Shown here one piece after another: positions 1 to 8,861 of a stretch of 31,124 bases of DNA; the stretch's first letter is position 1; every line of letters starts with the position of its first letter. The notes beneath the pieces are model-generated. The model was not told the origin of the DNA, ran no database searches, and saw only the letters and a program-made list of their open reading frames with translations. Made by a program: the position numbers and the translations under genes. This DNA is from Pelosinus fermentans (lineage in GTDB: Bacteria > Bacillota > Negativicutes > DSM-13327), in NCBI GenBank assembly GCA_002434245.1, contig DJJR01000033.1, positions 1 to 31,124 of the forward strand, in the 5' to 3' direction.

Positions 1-10
1 CCTCTTACTC

Positions 11-109
11 TATTTTATCACTTCTCCTTTTTTGAAACAACATCCCTGTCCCCATGTTTCTATTTTATCACTTCTCCTTTTTGAAACAACATCCCTGTCC
101 CCATGTTTC
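11..109. repeat. Tandem duplication (50 + 49 bp) carrying two REP-like palindromes
   Basis: Positions 11-60 and 61-109 are the same sequence except for one T in a T-run. Each copy contains a 27-bp element, at 34-60 and 83-109, with arms GAAACA and TGTTTC around a 15-bp core that reads GGGGACAGGG on the minus strand. The same 27-bp design recurs at 9678-9704 on the other strand. The element lies beyond the 3' end of the glycosyltransferase operon. It is probably a REP-like dispersed repeat, and no transposase is in view. Confidence 0.8.
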
Positions 110-110
110 C

Positions 111-150
111 AAAAAGAATGGGACAAGGAATCTGTCGCCCTGTCCCATTC
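111..150 (-). terminator. Hairpin terminator built from a GGGACA/TGTCCC repeat
   Basis: On the minus strand a perfect 10-bp stem (GAATGGGACA at 150-141 pairing with TGTCCCATTC at 125-116) with a 15-nt loop is followed by five Ts at 115-111. It sits 17 bp after the stop codon of the GT39 gene, so it can end that operon. The arms and loop share the GGGACA(G)GG motif with the neighbouring REP-like repeats, so a repeat element seems to have been recruited as the terminator. Confidence 0.65.
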
Positions 151-166
151 TGCATTAGCAACGTCC

Positions 167-1819
167 TTATTCTTTAATAGAATAATAAGACAAGCCTTTA
201 CTATCTTTTAGCAATTGATAATTAAACCTAGCTGTCTCCAGCAGAAATTGCTCTCTTTGCTTACCTCTCACGATAATCAGACGATCAGATAACGGGGGCT
301 TCGCCCCAAATTCAACTATCCCCTGGGTCGGCATGGTGTATTTGCTTGACCAGTCTAGCTCTTTCGCCTGACGAAAAGTCACTTCACTTGACGGTGTAAG
401 CTTGATTGCGATCTTGCCGCTATAAAAAACCGCTGAAGTACTGTAAAACTGATACATCCCTATCTTCTCCTCTCCAAGATCGACCATGCTTTTAGCAATC
501 TCTTTTCCTGACCGGCTTTCCGCTATGGCAGGAAATATAAACAGGGAAAGTATGATATATGACCCCAATTGGCATAAACAAAGCAATTTGAAAACATCGA
601 CCGCAGTCCGGTTTCTTGCTTTCCACACGCTGAATACCAGGAACAGTAGCAGACCGGCTGTAGCCAGGCCAAGTTCCCACCCCACCAGATAGAGATAAGC
701 CGCTATCATATATCCAACCATGAGCAAGGCCACAGGAACCCCTATCCAGTAGAAAATTTCCTTCGTTTTCCCCTGCGCCAGCATCCGCTCCAGTTGAATA
801 GCTGTTAGGATTGCCACGGGAAAGAGGATGGGAAACGTATAGGTCAGGTATTTAGTGGCCATTAGCGAATAGAAGCCAAAATAAGCAACGATCCACAGAA
901 AAAGGAATAACAGCAGCGGGGACTTCTGGGAACGCAAGTCTTTATATCCTTGGATCAAAGCTTTTACGGCCAGAGCAGACCATGGCAGCATACTGAGCAC
1001 AAATACAGCAAGATAATAGTAGCTCACATTATCTTTCGGATGTTCGGAAACGGTTGCCCGAAGATAGTTATGAACACCGAAAAAGTTATTGATAAACTCC
1101 ATACCGTGCAAAGTATACATGGCAGCGTACCAGGGCAGCGCCACAATGGCAAAGAGCAAAACTCCTATCAGCAGATACATTTCTTTAAGTTCCGTCCAAT
1201 TGCGCTGCAACAGAATAACTAACAGCATAACTAGAGTAGGCAGCAGAGCGCCAATCGGCCCTTTCGTCAATACAGCCAGCGCCATGCTGACATAGGCAGC
1301 TAGATACCATCGCTTGGTGCCATCCATTTTTACATACCCCAGATAAAAAAATCCCAGAGCAGCGCAATTAAACACAAAGAACACCATATCGGTAATCACT
1401 AGTTTAGCCAACAATATATACTCGAAGGACGTTCCCATAATCACCACTGCCAATAATGCGGACCTTCGCGTATTGGTTTTGCTTACAAACCAATACAGCA
1501 GCACGACTCCCACGGCAGCAAACAAAGCCGGCGCCAACCGAGCTGCCCACTCTGAAAAACCAAAGAGTTGAAAGGATAATGCCGTAAGCCAGTAAAAAAA
1601 GATTGGCTTATCAAACCAGACATTTCCATAAATCCTTGGTGACACCCAGTCCGCTGACAACACCATTTCTTTTGCTGTAAGCGCATAGTTCGATTCCACC
1701 GGATCGGTGATGGGTATGGCTTGGTTAAAAAACATATAACCAAAAAACGAAATCAGAAACAGGAATCCATAGATTTTAGGGGAAGCGGTAAAGTTGCTTA
1801 CATCATCAAATAATTTCAT
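167..1819 (-). CDS. GT39 / ArnT-like membrane glycosyltransferase
   Basis: A 550-residue polytopic membrane protein of the glycosyltransferase 39 / ArnT superfamily, which moves a sugar from a polyprenyl-phosphate donor to lipid A, another lipid or protein on the outer face of the inner membrane. The N-terminal region has the family layout: a first membrane segment, then an extracytoplasmic loop with an acidic pair (DPVESNYALTAKEM, about residues 39-52) and FDKPIFFYW (about 69-77), followed by about ten more hydrophobic helices and a soluble C-terminal tail. LTKGPIG and HNYLRATVSEHP are further family-type motifs. The start is supported by AGAAAGG just upstream. It is the last gene of a minus-strand polysaccharide operon behind a GT2 gene and a wrecked paralogue. 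The acceptor and sugar cannot be told from sequence; ArnT-type aminoarabinose transfer is only one possibility. Confidence 0.85.
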   Translation of the reverse strand: MKLFDDVSNFTASPKIYGFLFLISFFGYMFFNQAIPITDPVESNYALTAKEMVLSADWVSPRIYGNVWFDKPIFFYWLTALSFQLFGFSEWAARLAPALFAAVGVVLLYWFVSKTNTRRSALLAVVIMGTSFEYILLAKLVITDMVFFVFNCAALGFFYLGYVKMDGTKRWYLAAYVSMALAVLTKGPIGALLPTLVMLLVILLQRNWTELKEMYLLIGVLLFAIVALPWYAAMYTLHGMEFINNFFGVHNYLRATVSEHPKDNVSYYYLAVFVLSMLPWSALAVKALIQGYKDLRSQKSPLLLFLFLWIVAYFGFYSLMATKYLTYTFPILFPVAILTAIQLERMLAQGKTKEIFYWIGVPVALLMVGYMIAAYLYLVGWELGLATAGLLLFLVFSVWKARNRTAVDVFKLLCLCQLGSYIILSLFIFPAIAESRSGKEIAKSMVDLGEEKIGMYQFYSTSAVFYSGKIAIKLTPSSEVTFRQAKELDWSSKYTMPTQGIVEFGAKPPLSDRLIIVRGKQREQFLLETARFNYQLLKDSKGLSYYSIKE

Positions 1820-1844
1820 TGCTATAAATCCTTTCTAAAGGCAT

Positions 1845-2345
1845 CTACTTGTTTTCATGGATTAAAAGAATCTTACCCTCTTGCACAACAAGTAGAAGAA
1901 GTTTATTTTGAATTGCCGGGGGCAGTTGCCCGTACTTTTTCTTTTTCATAACCAAATACGCTGTGTCTTTTTCGCTGGCTATAACTGCCGCCAAATTCTC
2001 CTAGCTTAGTTCAATGCCTGCTATACCGCTGTAGTACCTAAAGCCCGGTCTGTAAAATTTTTCAACATAAACCGGAGCCTGTCCGTCATAATATTGCTGA
2101 AACTCATGAACAAACGATTTCACCGAAAGCCCAGGAGTAATAATGGGCAGGACTTCTATCATTAAAACAGTGAAATAAATCATTGTTCCCAATATCTGGG
2201 TGGTAAAGACAGCGCGAAAGTTGTGGCGAAAGCTCTGTAACAAAACAGAAGACGCTAATACAGTCAAAAAATCACTGCCAGGACCTTGACAGTTGCACAA
2301 CATAATCAAATCACTCTCTTGCAACAAATCCAGTAAGGTCCTCAT
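1845..2345 (-). pseudogene. Remnant of a second GT39/ArnT-like glycosyltransferase (C-terminal part, in-frame stop)
   Basis: The frame ending at 2001 encodes two hydrophobic stretches followed by an ArnT-type soluble tail (VYVEKFYRPGFRYYSG). Reading through the TAG at 2001-2003 in the same frame gives about 50 further sensible residues (ENLAAVIASEKDTAYLVMKK and on) to a TAG at 1845-1847. This is the natural C-terminus of such a protein interrupted by a nonsense codon. The front two thirds of the gene are missing: the frame begins inside the neighbouring epimerase fragment, so a deletion joined the two genes at about 2290-2312. The intact GT39 copy directly downstream may have replaced its function. 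Confidence 0.7.
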
Positions 2346-2505
2346 CCCGAATGTCCTTTTTCAAAAAAACAGCCGCCGAATTGATATTGCTAAATAACCC
2401 GGTAATCAAATTGTCAAAAATAGTTACCCATATATCCGATTGAAGCAATAAATCGACAATGTGTGAGCCAAGAAAACCGGCTCGTCCTGTTACTAATACT
2501 TTCAT
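2311..2505 (-). pseudogene. N-terminal fragment of an NAD-dependent sugar epimerase/dehydratase (SDR)
   Basis: Only 64 residues remain of a protein that is normally about 310 long. The start MKVLVTGRAGFLGSH is the Rossmann nucleotide-binding motif of extended SDR enzymes (TGGAGFIGSH in most members; one glycine is Arg here), followed by FDNLITG and KDIRDED, as in UDP-glucose 4-epimerases. The frame then runs into GT39-derived sequence and stops. The ATG lies 13 bp after the GT2 stop codon, so it was once the second gene of this operon. It cannot be a functional epimerase because the catalytic YxxxK region is absent. Confidence 0.75.
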
Positions 2506-2518
2506 TTTTTCTCTCTTT

Positions 2519-3532
2519 TCATTGCTCCAACTTGATTTTAGGTAACGCGTTTTTGACATTGCATTTACCAAGGCTATTGCCGTTTTCAGAAACGACGGCT
2601 CCAGTGCCACTTTCAAATTCAGCGCTGACCCAGTATAACGGCCGCTGCTTAACCTCCTCAAAAATGCGTCCAACATATTCACCAATAATCCCCAGGCCTA
2701 CCAATTGAATGCCTCCAAGCGTCAATATGCTCACTGCGACCGTGGCCCAGCCCGGAACAGCATCAGCGGTAAACAATTTCGTGTACACCACATTCAGGGT
2801 CAAGCCAAAGCTCAACACACCAAAAAGTAAGCCAAGATAAAAGGCAACGCGCAGGGGGAGTTTTGAATAAGCGGTAATACCGTCAAGGGCAAAAGAAAGC
2901 ATCTTTCTGGGTGAAAACTTAGACTTCCCGGCAAAGCGTTCAGACGCCACAAAATCCACCTGCGCTTGACGATACCCCATATCGCCAATGATCCCCCGGA
3001 TAAATCGGGCTTTCTCCTTAAAACACCGAAAAGTTTGAACAACCTTTCTATCAAGCAACCGGAAGTCTGATCCGCCTTCCACGATATGAACATCGGACAT
3101 GATATTAATTAACCGATAGAACATGCTTGAGGTAAACTTCTTTAACCAAGAGACGCCAGATGTATCTACGCGGACGGTTTGCACGACATCAAAGCCTTCT
3201 TCCCATTTCGCCAGCAAAAGCGGCAACAGCTCCGGCGGGTGCTGCAGGTCGCCGTCCATGGTGATCACCACATCCCCCTGCGCATAATCAAGCCCGCAGG
3301 TTAAAGCCACTTGGTGCCCAAAATTTCGTGCCAGAAGAACCGCTTTAACCTTTGTATCTTGCTTTGTCATGTGTTCGAGAATCACTGCAGTATCATCACT
3401 AGAGCCATCATCAATAAAAATTAATTCATAAGCATAGCCTAAAGGCTCCATATACTTACAGACTTCTTGGTAAAACACATTCACATTCTCCTGCTCGTTA
3501 AAAACAGGTACAACTACTGAGATTAGTTTCAT
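2519..3532 (-). CDS. GT2 family polyprenyl-phosphate glycosyltransferase (GtrB/DPM1-like)
   Basis: A 337-residue protein with a cytoplasmic GT-A domain and two C-terminal membrane helices. The N-terminus SVVVPVFNEQENV, the FIDDGSSDDT motif (about residues 39-48) and MDGDLQHPPELLP (about 93-105, the metal- and nucleotide-binding DxD region) are typical of GT2 enzymes that load a sugar onto undecaprenyl phosphate. The hydrophobic pair near residues 225-285 followed by GEYVGRIFEEVKQRP matches the GtrB/ArnC-type tail. Such enzymes make the lipid-linked donor used by GT39 transferases, which fits the intact GT39 gene in the same operon. The C-terminal about 35 residues after RPLYWV are extra and look unstructured. 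The sugar is unknown. Confidence 0.88.
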   Translation of the reverse strand: MKLISVVVPVFNEQENVNVFYQEVCKYMEPLGYAYELIFIDDGSSDDTAVILEHMTKQDTKVKAVLLARNFGHQVALTCGLDYAQGDVVITMDGDLQHPPELLPLLLAKWEEGFDVVQTVRVDTSGVSWLKKFTSSMFYRLINIMSDVHIVEGGSDFRLLDRKVVQTFRCFKEKARFIRGIIGDMGYRQAQVDFVASERFAGKSKFSPRKMLSFALDGITAYSKLPLRVAFYLGLLFGVLSFGLTLNVVYTKLFTADAVPGWATVAVSILTLGGIQLVGLGIIGEYVGRIFEEVKQRPLYWVSAEFESGTGAVVSENGNSLGKCNVKNALPKIKLEQ

Positions 3533-3963
3533 TTCTATTTCCGCCCTATCCGTAAAATATTAAAAGTGTATTTAAACGACCTGTGAGCTATGTCTGCAAA
3601 ATGGGGAGTGAAATCGCTCAGGATATTGCTTGTCCAATTTGCCAAACTGAGTGTAACAAGTTCATCTGAAAATACGATGAAAGGGAAAGGCTGTCACCTG
3701 CAGCGGTGTATGCCGGGCAACCTCCACCCACGACCAGGCGAAGCAGCGCGGGCGTGTTTCCTTTTATCTTATTCATCTGCTTCGGATTAACAGGTTATGC
3801 AGAGTGGCTCATTCCCCACCTTGCTCTCCCATAATAAATACGAGAATAACATTGCTTTGGTTCAAGGTAAGCCAATTTTTTATATAAAAAAAACAAGACA
3901 CCAAAAAGTGCCTTGTCTGTATACCTACATATCTTTCTTATTTATCTTCCATCAACACTTTCA
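3533..3963. other. Intergenic region with a possible decayed small gene (plus strand)
   Basis: No convincing gene lies between the GT2 gene and the ABC permease gene. On the plus strand one frame from the ATG at 3602 reads MGSEIAQDIACPICQTEC, meets a TGA, and then continues openly to a hydrophobic stretch (GVFPFILFICFGLTGYAEWL) and a double TAA near 3833. This could be the relic of a small zinc-ribbon plus membrane-helix protein, but there is no ribosome site and I do not recognise it. The block about 3680-3770 is clearly more GC-rich than its surroundings. The right part holds the terminator described at 3886-3916. Confidence 0.3.
3886..3916 (-). terminator. Intrinsic terminator of the sigma/ABC operon
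   Basis: On the minus strand a 9-bp stem (ACAAGGCAC at 3916-3908 with GTGTCTTGT at 3901-3893, one G-U pair) is followed by a run of eight Ts (3893-3886). It lies about 50 bp beyond the stop codon of the large permease gene. Confidence 0.85.
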
Positions 3964-6312
3964 TCAACGAATCCTAAGCCTAAAGGATCTTGCTTCTTCT
4001 ACAGAAGATAATTTCAGGGAATTCATCGTTTCCGCCTTTTGCCTTGGCCCTGTCATAATCCGATTGACTTGCTGAGTGGAATAGCCTTTTTGTAACAGTT
4101 CTTGTCCGAAATCATCCATAATGTGAAGCATATCGAGCCAGTCAAGCTCTCTGTCGTATGTGCTAACAGATTCTGCATGGATCTTTTGCATAAAGGATTT
4201 TACACCTTCATCACCAAGCTCTGATTGCCTAATATCATCAAGGATTAAAAAAATCTCTTTTACAACCAGGTTGTCACCCCCGGCCTGGATTCTATCCCCA
4301 TCCTCGCCGGCCACCAAGTTAGGCACTGGCTTATACTGCAGCCAAAATTGTTTCACATCCTCATAATACGCTTTGCCTAGTAGATTCTCTTTATATAAGG
4401 TATACATATAGGAAAGCATCCCGGCACTTATATTTCCTGGATCGCTTGTATCAAATGCCGGCCACCAAAGACTTAGAACAGCTTCTTCAAAATATAGCAT
4501 TTGTAATTTCTTTTCACTCGTATCTTCGTTTGGCAATAATTTTAAAAAATATTCCGAGACCAAAATAGTATTTCTCAATCCTAGCTTTTTGCGTTCAGCA
4601 GTTTCTTCCAGCCAGCTATCCAGTAAGAATTGAGGCACCTCAACTACATTCAAATATTGCTTGTTCGCCCGTGGTATCAGGTTTTCATAAAATGTGGTCC
4701 TATCCTTGACTAGTGTAATGATCGTATTTGCATTCTCTTCATGCAGTTTTGCACAATAAGTTGTCACATCTGTGCTCTGAGCCGCTATCTTTACATAAGG
4801 AGCAGCTATCAAAAAAGCGTCCTGGGCAGACGAACTGAAAAAAGCAAACTTCCTACCAGTTCCCTCTGATAGATATATACCTTCTCTTAAGGGTAATCCT
4901 GTAACAACTTCCATGTCCCTATCTATTTCAACAGTTATCGAAAAGGCGGCAGGCAGGTGAGAGACATTGCGCGCCGACAATATCTGGGTGGGCTCATTAC
5001 TCCATCTGCTCTGATACTCAACAATGTTGTATACCGGGTTTTTACCTAAAACAGGATACCATGCATGACCAGACCGTAACAAGGTCATCGCCGGTGAAAC
5101 AAAATTAATCAATCCCCTCGGCTGGGCATCATAGTCCGTAAACCACTCCCATACTTTGCCCGAATAATCCAAAGCAATTTCCATAGTGGCTCCGGCAACA
5201 AGAGGCGCATTTAGTTTCACCGCAATAAAGTCACCTTTTCTTTCCCAAGCAAGTTCTTTGCCACTACCATCGGTTACCTGCTGAACCGTATAATAATTTT
5301 TTAAAGTCAAAGGGATCTCTTGTATTTGGCTGTCACTTGTATTTTTAAAAATCAGCTTTACATCACAGTCCGCAGTGTTCAGGACTGTTTTCAATTTAAT
5401 ATCCATTACATAGCTAACAGGTTGCAGCCTATTTGACCTATCTGCTGCTTGTCCGGAATCAGCTACCGCACTCTTAAAAGACTCTTGATAACTTTGCTCG
5501 CGCGCTTTATACTCCAGGACGAATGGAATAGAACTAGATAAAAATGCAGCAAAGGCAGCTGTTACTAGCAGTATGTATGATAATCCCAATTTCCCCAAAG
5601 AACGCCGCTTACTATAATAATAATAGCTGACTAAAAACAACATTGCTGAAAGCCCCAGCTGCTGGCACAAAACCATTGGTATAAATCCATTCTTAGGAAA
5701 GCGCTCTGTAAGCTGTGAAGGAAATTCTGTAGCTGCCAGATTATAAGCCAAATTTATCGGTGGTAACCAATATGGCAATAAGGTATTATGATCACCATCA
5801 AGAATACTAATCAATATTAGATAAAAAGCAGTTATCAAGGTGGCTAAAAAAATATTCGAACGACAGATCGTCTCTATAAACAAAGTGACACATATTGAAT
5901 TGATACTGATCAAAAAATAATTCAACCAATAGTTCCATAACAGGTCAAAAAAAGGCACCGGCGTAGGAAAAACGAACAGTACCATAGTCGCCACGACTAA
6001 AAACATCTGCATACCCAGAAGACCTAAAAGCAAAAAACTGCTCACTGCTCTCCCTAGCAGCAACTCCCAATCCTTACAGGGAAGCGTATTAACAATCTCT
6101 GCCGCGCCACTGCGCCAATCCCTGGCAATCATGCCGATATTCCAAAAGACAAAAAACATATAGAAAACCGATATGACTCTAAGCGCAAAGAATTGTTCCT
6201 CATATAAAGAGTAACATAAAAGACAATTGACTAAAACTACAAGTACCCAATAGCCCCCCCCTTTTATGCCTACTCTCATTTCCTGCAAGGCAATCGCCAT
6301 TATATTATTCAT
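3964..6312 (-). CDS. ABC-2 type permease fused to a catalytically degenerate M1-aminopeptidase-like domain
   Basis: A 782-residue protein. Residues about 1-270 hold six or more hydrophobic helices of an ABC-2 type permease. From about 300 an extracytoplasmic part resembles the M1 aminopeptidase fold: a beta-rich domain with LDYSG (about 382-386) and a later helical region. Where M1 enzymes have HExxHxWW, this protein has EEAVLSLWWP (about 609-618), keeping the WW but not the histidines. Where they have the zinc-binding Glu of EGxAxY, it has AGMLSY (about 630-635). All three zinc ligands therefore appear lost, so the domain is probably a sensor or binding module rather than a protease. Permease/M1 fusions are known in bacteria. 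The gene overlaps the upstream ATPase gene by 8 bp and is the last of its operon. The substrate is unknown. Confidence 0.75.
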   Translation of the reverse strand: MNNIMAIALQEMRVGIKGGGYWVLVVLVNCLLCYSLYEEQFFALRVISVFYMFFVFWNIGMIARDWRSGAAEIVNTLPCKDWELLLGRAVSSFLLLGLLGMQMFLVVATMVLFVFPTPVPFFDLLWNYWLNYFLISINSICVTLFIETICRSNIFLATLITAFYLILISILDGDHNTLLPYWLPPINLAYNLAATEFPSQLTERFPKNGFIPMVLCQQLGLSAMLFLVSYYYYSKRRSLGKLGLSYILLVTAAFAAFLSSSIPFVLEYKAREQSYQESFKSAVADSGQAADRSNRLQPVSYVMDIKLKTVLNTADCDVKLIFKNTSDSQIQEIPLTLKNYYTVQQVTDGSGKELAWERKGDFIAVKLNAPLVAGATMEIALDYSGKVWEWFTDYDAQPRGLINFVSPAMTLLRSGHAWYPVLGKNPVYNIVEYQSRWSNEPTQILSARNVSHLPAAFSITVEIDRDMEVVTGLPLREGIYLSEGTGRKFAFFSSSAQDAFLIAAPYVKIAAQSTDVTTYCAKLHEENANTIITLVKDRTTFYENLIPRANKQYLNVVEVPQFLLDSWLEETAERKKLGLRNTILVSEYFLKLLPNEDTSEKKLQMLYFEEAVLSLWWPAFDTSDPGNISAGMLSYMYTLYKENLLGKAYYEDVKQFWLQYKPVPNLVAGEDGDRIQAGGDNLVVKEIFLILDDIRQSELGDEGVKSFMQKIHAESVSTYDRELDWLDMLHIMDDFGQELLQKGYSTQQVNRIMTGPRQKAETMNSLKLSSVEEARSFRLRIR

Positions 6313-7078
6313 CTTCCTCTTGCCTCGCCGATTCCATCAATGACATATAACCGTCTTTTGCACGAGCAGTATCTTTTATCTGCCAACTCATTCCTGTGGC
6401 CAACTTAGCAAGTCCATCCGGCTTACCTTTGAACACCAAACTTCCTTGACGTAATATAGCAAACTCCGAACAACAAGCTTCAATATCAGCAAGGATATGG
6501 GTAGAATAGACAATGGTTATCTTCCGTCCCATTTCACTGATTATATTGCGGATATTATTGCGTTCGACAGGGTCAAGTCCAGCTGTAGGTTCATCCATGA
6601 TCAAAAGCTGGGGTTTGCCCAATAAAGCTTGTGCACATCCCAGCCTCTGTTTCATGCCAAAGGAATATGTGGAAATCCTTTTATTCCTAACCTCTGCAAG
6701 ATTAACTAGCTCCATAGCCTCATTCACCTGTATTTTTCTTGCCCGTTTATTGGCTATCCCTTTTAGTACTGCAAAATACTCGAGCATCTCAAAACCGGTC
6801 AACCTAGCGTAAAAACCAAATTCTTGGGGCAAGTACCCCAATTGCTTACGAATTACGGCTTTCTCTGAACATAGATCTAAACCATTAACCGTTACTGTAC
6901 CACCTGTAGGCTCAATCATCGTCGCCAGAATCTTTAACAAGGTACTTTTCCCTGCACCATTTTCCCCTAAGAGACCGAATACACCTGTGCCTATGCGGCA
7001 AGTAATATCGTCCAGCGCCATACAATTGTTATTATATCGTTTACTAAGGTTATTAATCCTTATCATTATCAATACCAT
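6305..7078 (-). CDS. ABC transporter ATP-binding protein (second of pair)
   Basis: An ATPase subunit of about 257 residues with Walker A GENGAGKST, signature SFGMKQRLG (the variant common in ABC-2 export ATPases), Walker B LLIMDEPTAGLDP and switch histidine STH. The reading frame extends to a GTG at 7099 that overlaps the previous gene. I chose the ATG at 7078, 8 bp after that gene's stop and behind GAGAAAG, but the ATG at 7066 (MIRINNLSKRY) gives the usual family N-terminus, so the start is uncertain. The stop overlaps the start of the permease gene, so the two are translationally coupled and probably form one transporter with the other ATPase and the two membrane proteins. Confidence 0.88.
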   Translation of the reverse strand: MVLIMIRINNLSKRYNNNCMALDDITCRIGTGVFGLLGENGAGKSTLLKILATMIEPTGGTVTVNGLDLCSEKAVIRKQLGYLPQEFGFYARLTGFEMLEYFAVLKGIANKRARKIQVNEAMELVNLAEVRNKRISTYSFGMKQRLGCAQALLGKPQLLIMDEPTAGLDPVERNNIRNIISEMGRKITIVYSTHILADIEACCSEFAILRQGSLVFKGKPDGLAKLATGMSWQIKDTARAKDGYMSLMESARQEEDE

Positions 7079-7085
7079 TTCTTTC

Positions 7086-7958
7086 TCATTTGGAATCACC
7101 CTGGGATACTAGATAGATATACGCATCCTCCAAGGTAGGCTCCACAGAACACACTCCCGTAAGCTCCGGTCTAACATCGCTAATGATCCTTATTTCATAC
7201 AACCCTTTATCAGCCCGTAAGCTACTGACGATTAATTCATTTTTTTTATCATTCCACTCACCCTCAGACAGAATAGCTCGCCAAACAAAACTCCTGGCAG
7301 TGTCTATCATTACAGAGATTGGACCTTTAAATCGTAGTTTTTCCTTATGTAACAGCATGATACTATCTGCCAAAACAGTTAATTCTGAAACGATATGGGT
7401 GCTCAATAGGACAATACGTTCAGAGGATAACTGGGAAAACAAATTGCAAAAATAAAAACGTTCTTCTGGATCAAGCCCAGATAATGGCTCATCCATAAGA
7501 AGAAGATCAGGGTCGTTTAATAACCCTTGGGCGATTCCGACCTTCTGGCGCATCCCCTTTGTCCAGTCCCGCAAGGTTTTATTATGAAAGGAAGAGATTT
7601 GGGCAATATCCATTACCTCTTCAACCTTTGCACTAGCAACTGCAGCAGGAATCCCCTTTAATTCTGCAAAATATTTCAAAAATTTTTGCGCGGTCATTTC
7701 AGGATAAATCCCAAAGTTCTGAGGCAAGTATCCCATATGGGCTTTAAACCTGACACTGTCATTAGGGAGAAACATTCCATTAAGAGATACTTGACCAGTT
7801 GTTGGCGCAATAACCCCTGCAAGGATGCGTAATAAAGTCGTTTTGCCCGCCCCATTAGGTCCAGTCAACAAATGTAATCCCTTAGGTAAAGAAAGGGAAA
7901 TATCATGTATCACACAATTCTTTTTAAAACATTTTGTAATGGAAGATAGCTCTAACAT
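7086..7958 (-). CDS. ABC transporter ATP-binding protein (first of pair)
   Basis: A 290-residue ATPase with Walker A GPNGAGKTT (about residues 33-41), signature WTKGMRQKVG, Walker B LLLMDEPLSGLDP and switch STH. After the ATPase core there is a C-terminal extension of about 80 residues that ends in VEPTLEDAYIYLVSQ, the tail seen in ABC-2 exporter ATPases. It lies 15 bp downstream of the putative anti-sigma membrane protein and overlaps or abuts the second ATPase gene. With two different ATPases and two different membrane proteins, the complex could be a heterodimer on both the ATPase and membrane sides. The cargo is unknown. Confidence 0.88.
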   Translation of the reverse strand: MLELSSITKCFKKNCVIHDISLSLPKGLHLLTGPNGAGKTTLLRILAGVIAPTTGQVSLNGMFLPNDSVRFKAHMGYLPQNFGIYPEMTAQKFLKYFAELKGIPAAVASAKVEEVMDIAQISSFHNKTLRDWTKGMRQKVGIAQGLLNDPDLLLMDEPLSGLDPEERFYFCNLFSQLSSERIVLLSTHIVSELTVLADSIMLLHKEKLRFKGPISVMIDTARSFVWRAILSEGEWNDKKNELIVSSLRADKGLYEIRIISDVRPELTGVCSVEPTLEDAYIYLVSQGDSK

Positions 7959-7973
7959 ATTCTTCTCCCTCTT

Positions 7974-8861
7974 TTATCCCTCTTGGGAGTAATCCATATT
8001 TTCGACACGCATGCAACGTAGATATATTGCAATCAGTATGAGACCTATCACTAAAAGTATCATTGGCATTCGCTGTATCAAACCATTTCCAACTAGACTG
8101 ATTTGTATCAAACTTTTTCCAACATCACTTTGTTCAAAAATAACTTTCGCTACCCACATTATAAATGCCGTTCCACAACCATACATAGCGCCTAAGCGCA
8201 AAGAAACAGCCAACGCGACACCTAAGAAAAACACCATGGGTGCTAACCATGCAAGAATAGTCTTCCATAATAGCACTTTTTCATTTGTCAGCATATCAGA
8301 AAAAGAAAGGGCGATCATCCCCGTAGCAGTCAGACAAACGATAATCGTATATCCCAAGGTTACGATAATTCTTGCACCAGCCAATTGGGCTGGTGTATAA
8401 GGACAAGACGCTTCCAGCTCATTTGTACCATAAAGCTCTGCTCTATGTTCATAAAAAAGCGTCAGCAAGCCTAAAATTGGCGCTCCATTTGTTAAAAAAA
8501 TCAACGAATCTCTATCACCGTTCGTTAAAAAAAGGCCTGCAAAAATGATCAAACTAGTCATCGCCATAAACCGCCAACTCAAAATAGCCAACTGGGGCTT
8601 TACCAGACGTAAGACAGAGAGTAGACTGCCATCACTGGCAGACCTTTCTATCGCTACTCTATTAACAGGTTTAAGAATTGGAACACTATCATTACTATCA
8701 TTTTCCTGCAAGACTGCTTTGAGGTTATAGAGCAAGCTGCTGGTCATCGCAGCAGTAGGCTTAGGGACGTTGTATTTGGATAGTTTATTTAAAACAGCGA
8801 CCATCTCTTTATCATTCTCATCCTTATCAATTTCGCTAAGAATTTCTTGATATTTATCCAA
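7974..8861 (-). CDS. Six-helix membrane protein coupled to the ECF sigma gene; likely anti-sigma factor
   Basis: The frame is open from an ATG at 8909, but that would overlap the sigma gene by 56 bp. I prefer the TTG at 8861, whose GGACGAGGAAC leader is a good ribosome site and which overlaps the sigma stop by only a few bases, giving about 295 residues. The first about 90 residues are charged and cytoplasmic and contain KLSKYNVPKPTAAMTSSLL, a pattern I associate with short sigma-binding segments of Firmicute membrane anti-sigma proteins. Then follow about six membrane helices (about residues 95-290) with no obvious enzyme motif. Tight coupling to an ECF sigma gene is the main argument for an anti-sigma role. 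Alternatively it is a second membrane subunit of the ABC transporter downstream; it could be both. Confidence 0.6.
   Translation of the reverse strand: MDKYQEILSEIDKDENDKEMVAVLNKLSKYNVPKPTAAMTSSLLYNLKAVLQENDSNDSVPILKPVNRVAIERSASDGSLLSVLRLVKPQLAILSWRFMAMTSLIIFAGLFLTNGDRDSLIFLTNGAPILGLLTLFYEHRAELYGTNELEASCPYTPAQLAGARIIVTLGYTIIVCLTATGMIALSFSDMLTNEKVLLWKTILAWLAPMVFFLGVALAVSLRLGAMYGCGTAFIMWVAKVIFEQSDVGKSLIQISLVGNGLIQRMPMILLVIGLILIAIYLRCMRVENMDYSQEG

Noticed and set aside
11..109. Two direct repeats of about 50 bp as a CRISPR array
   Set aside because: The units abut with no spacers, there are only two, and no cas genes are near.
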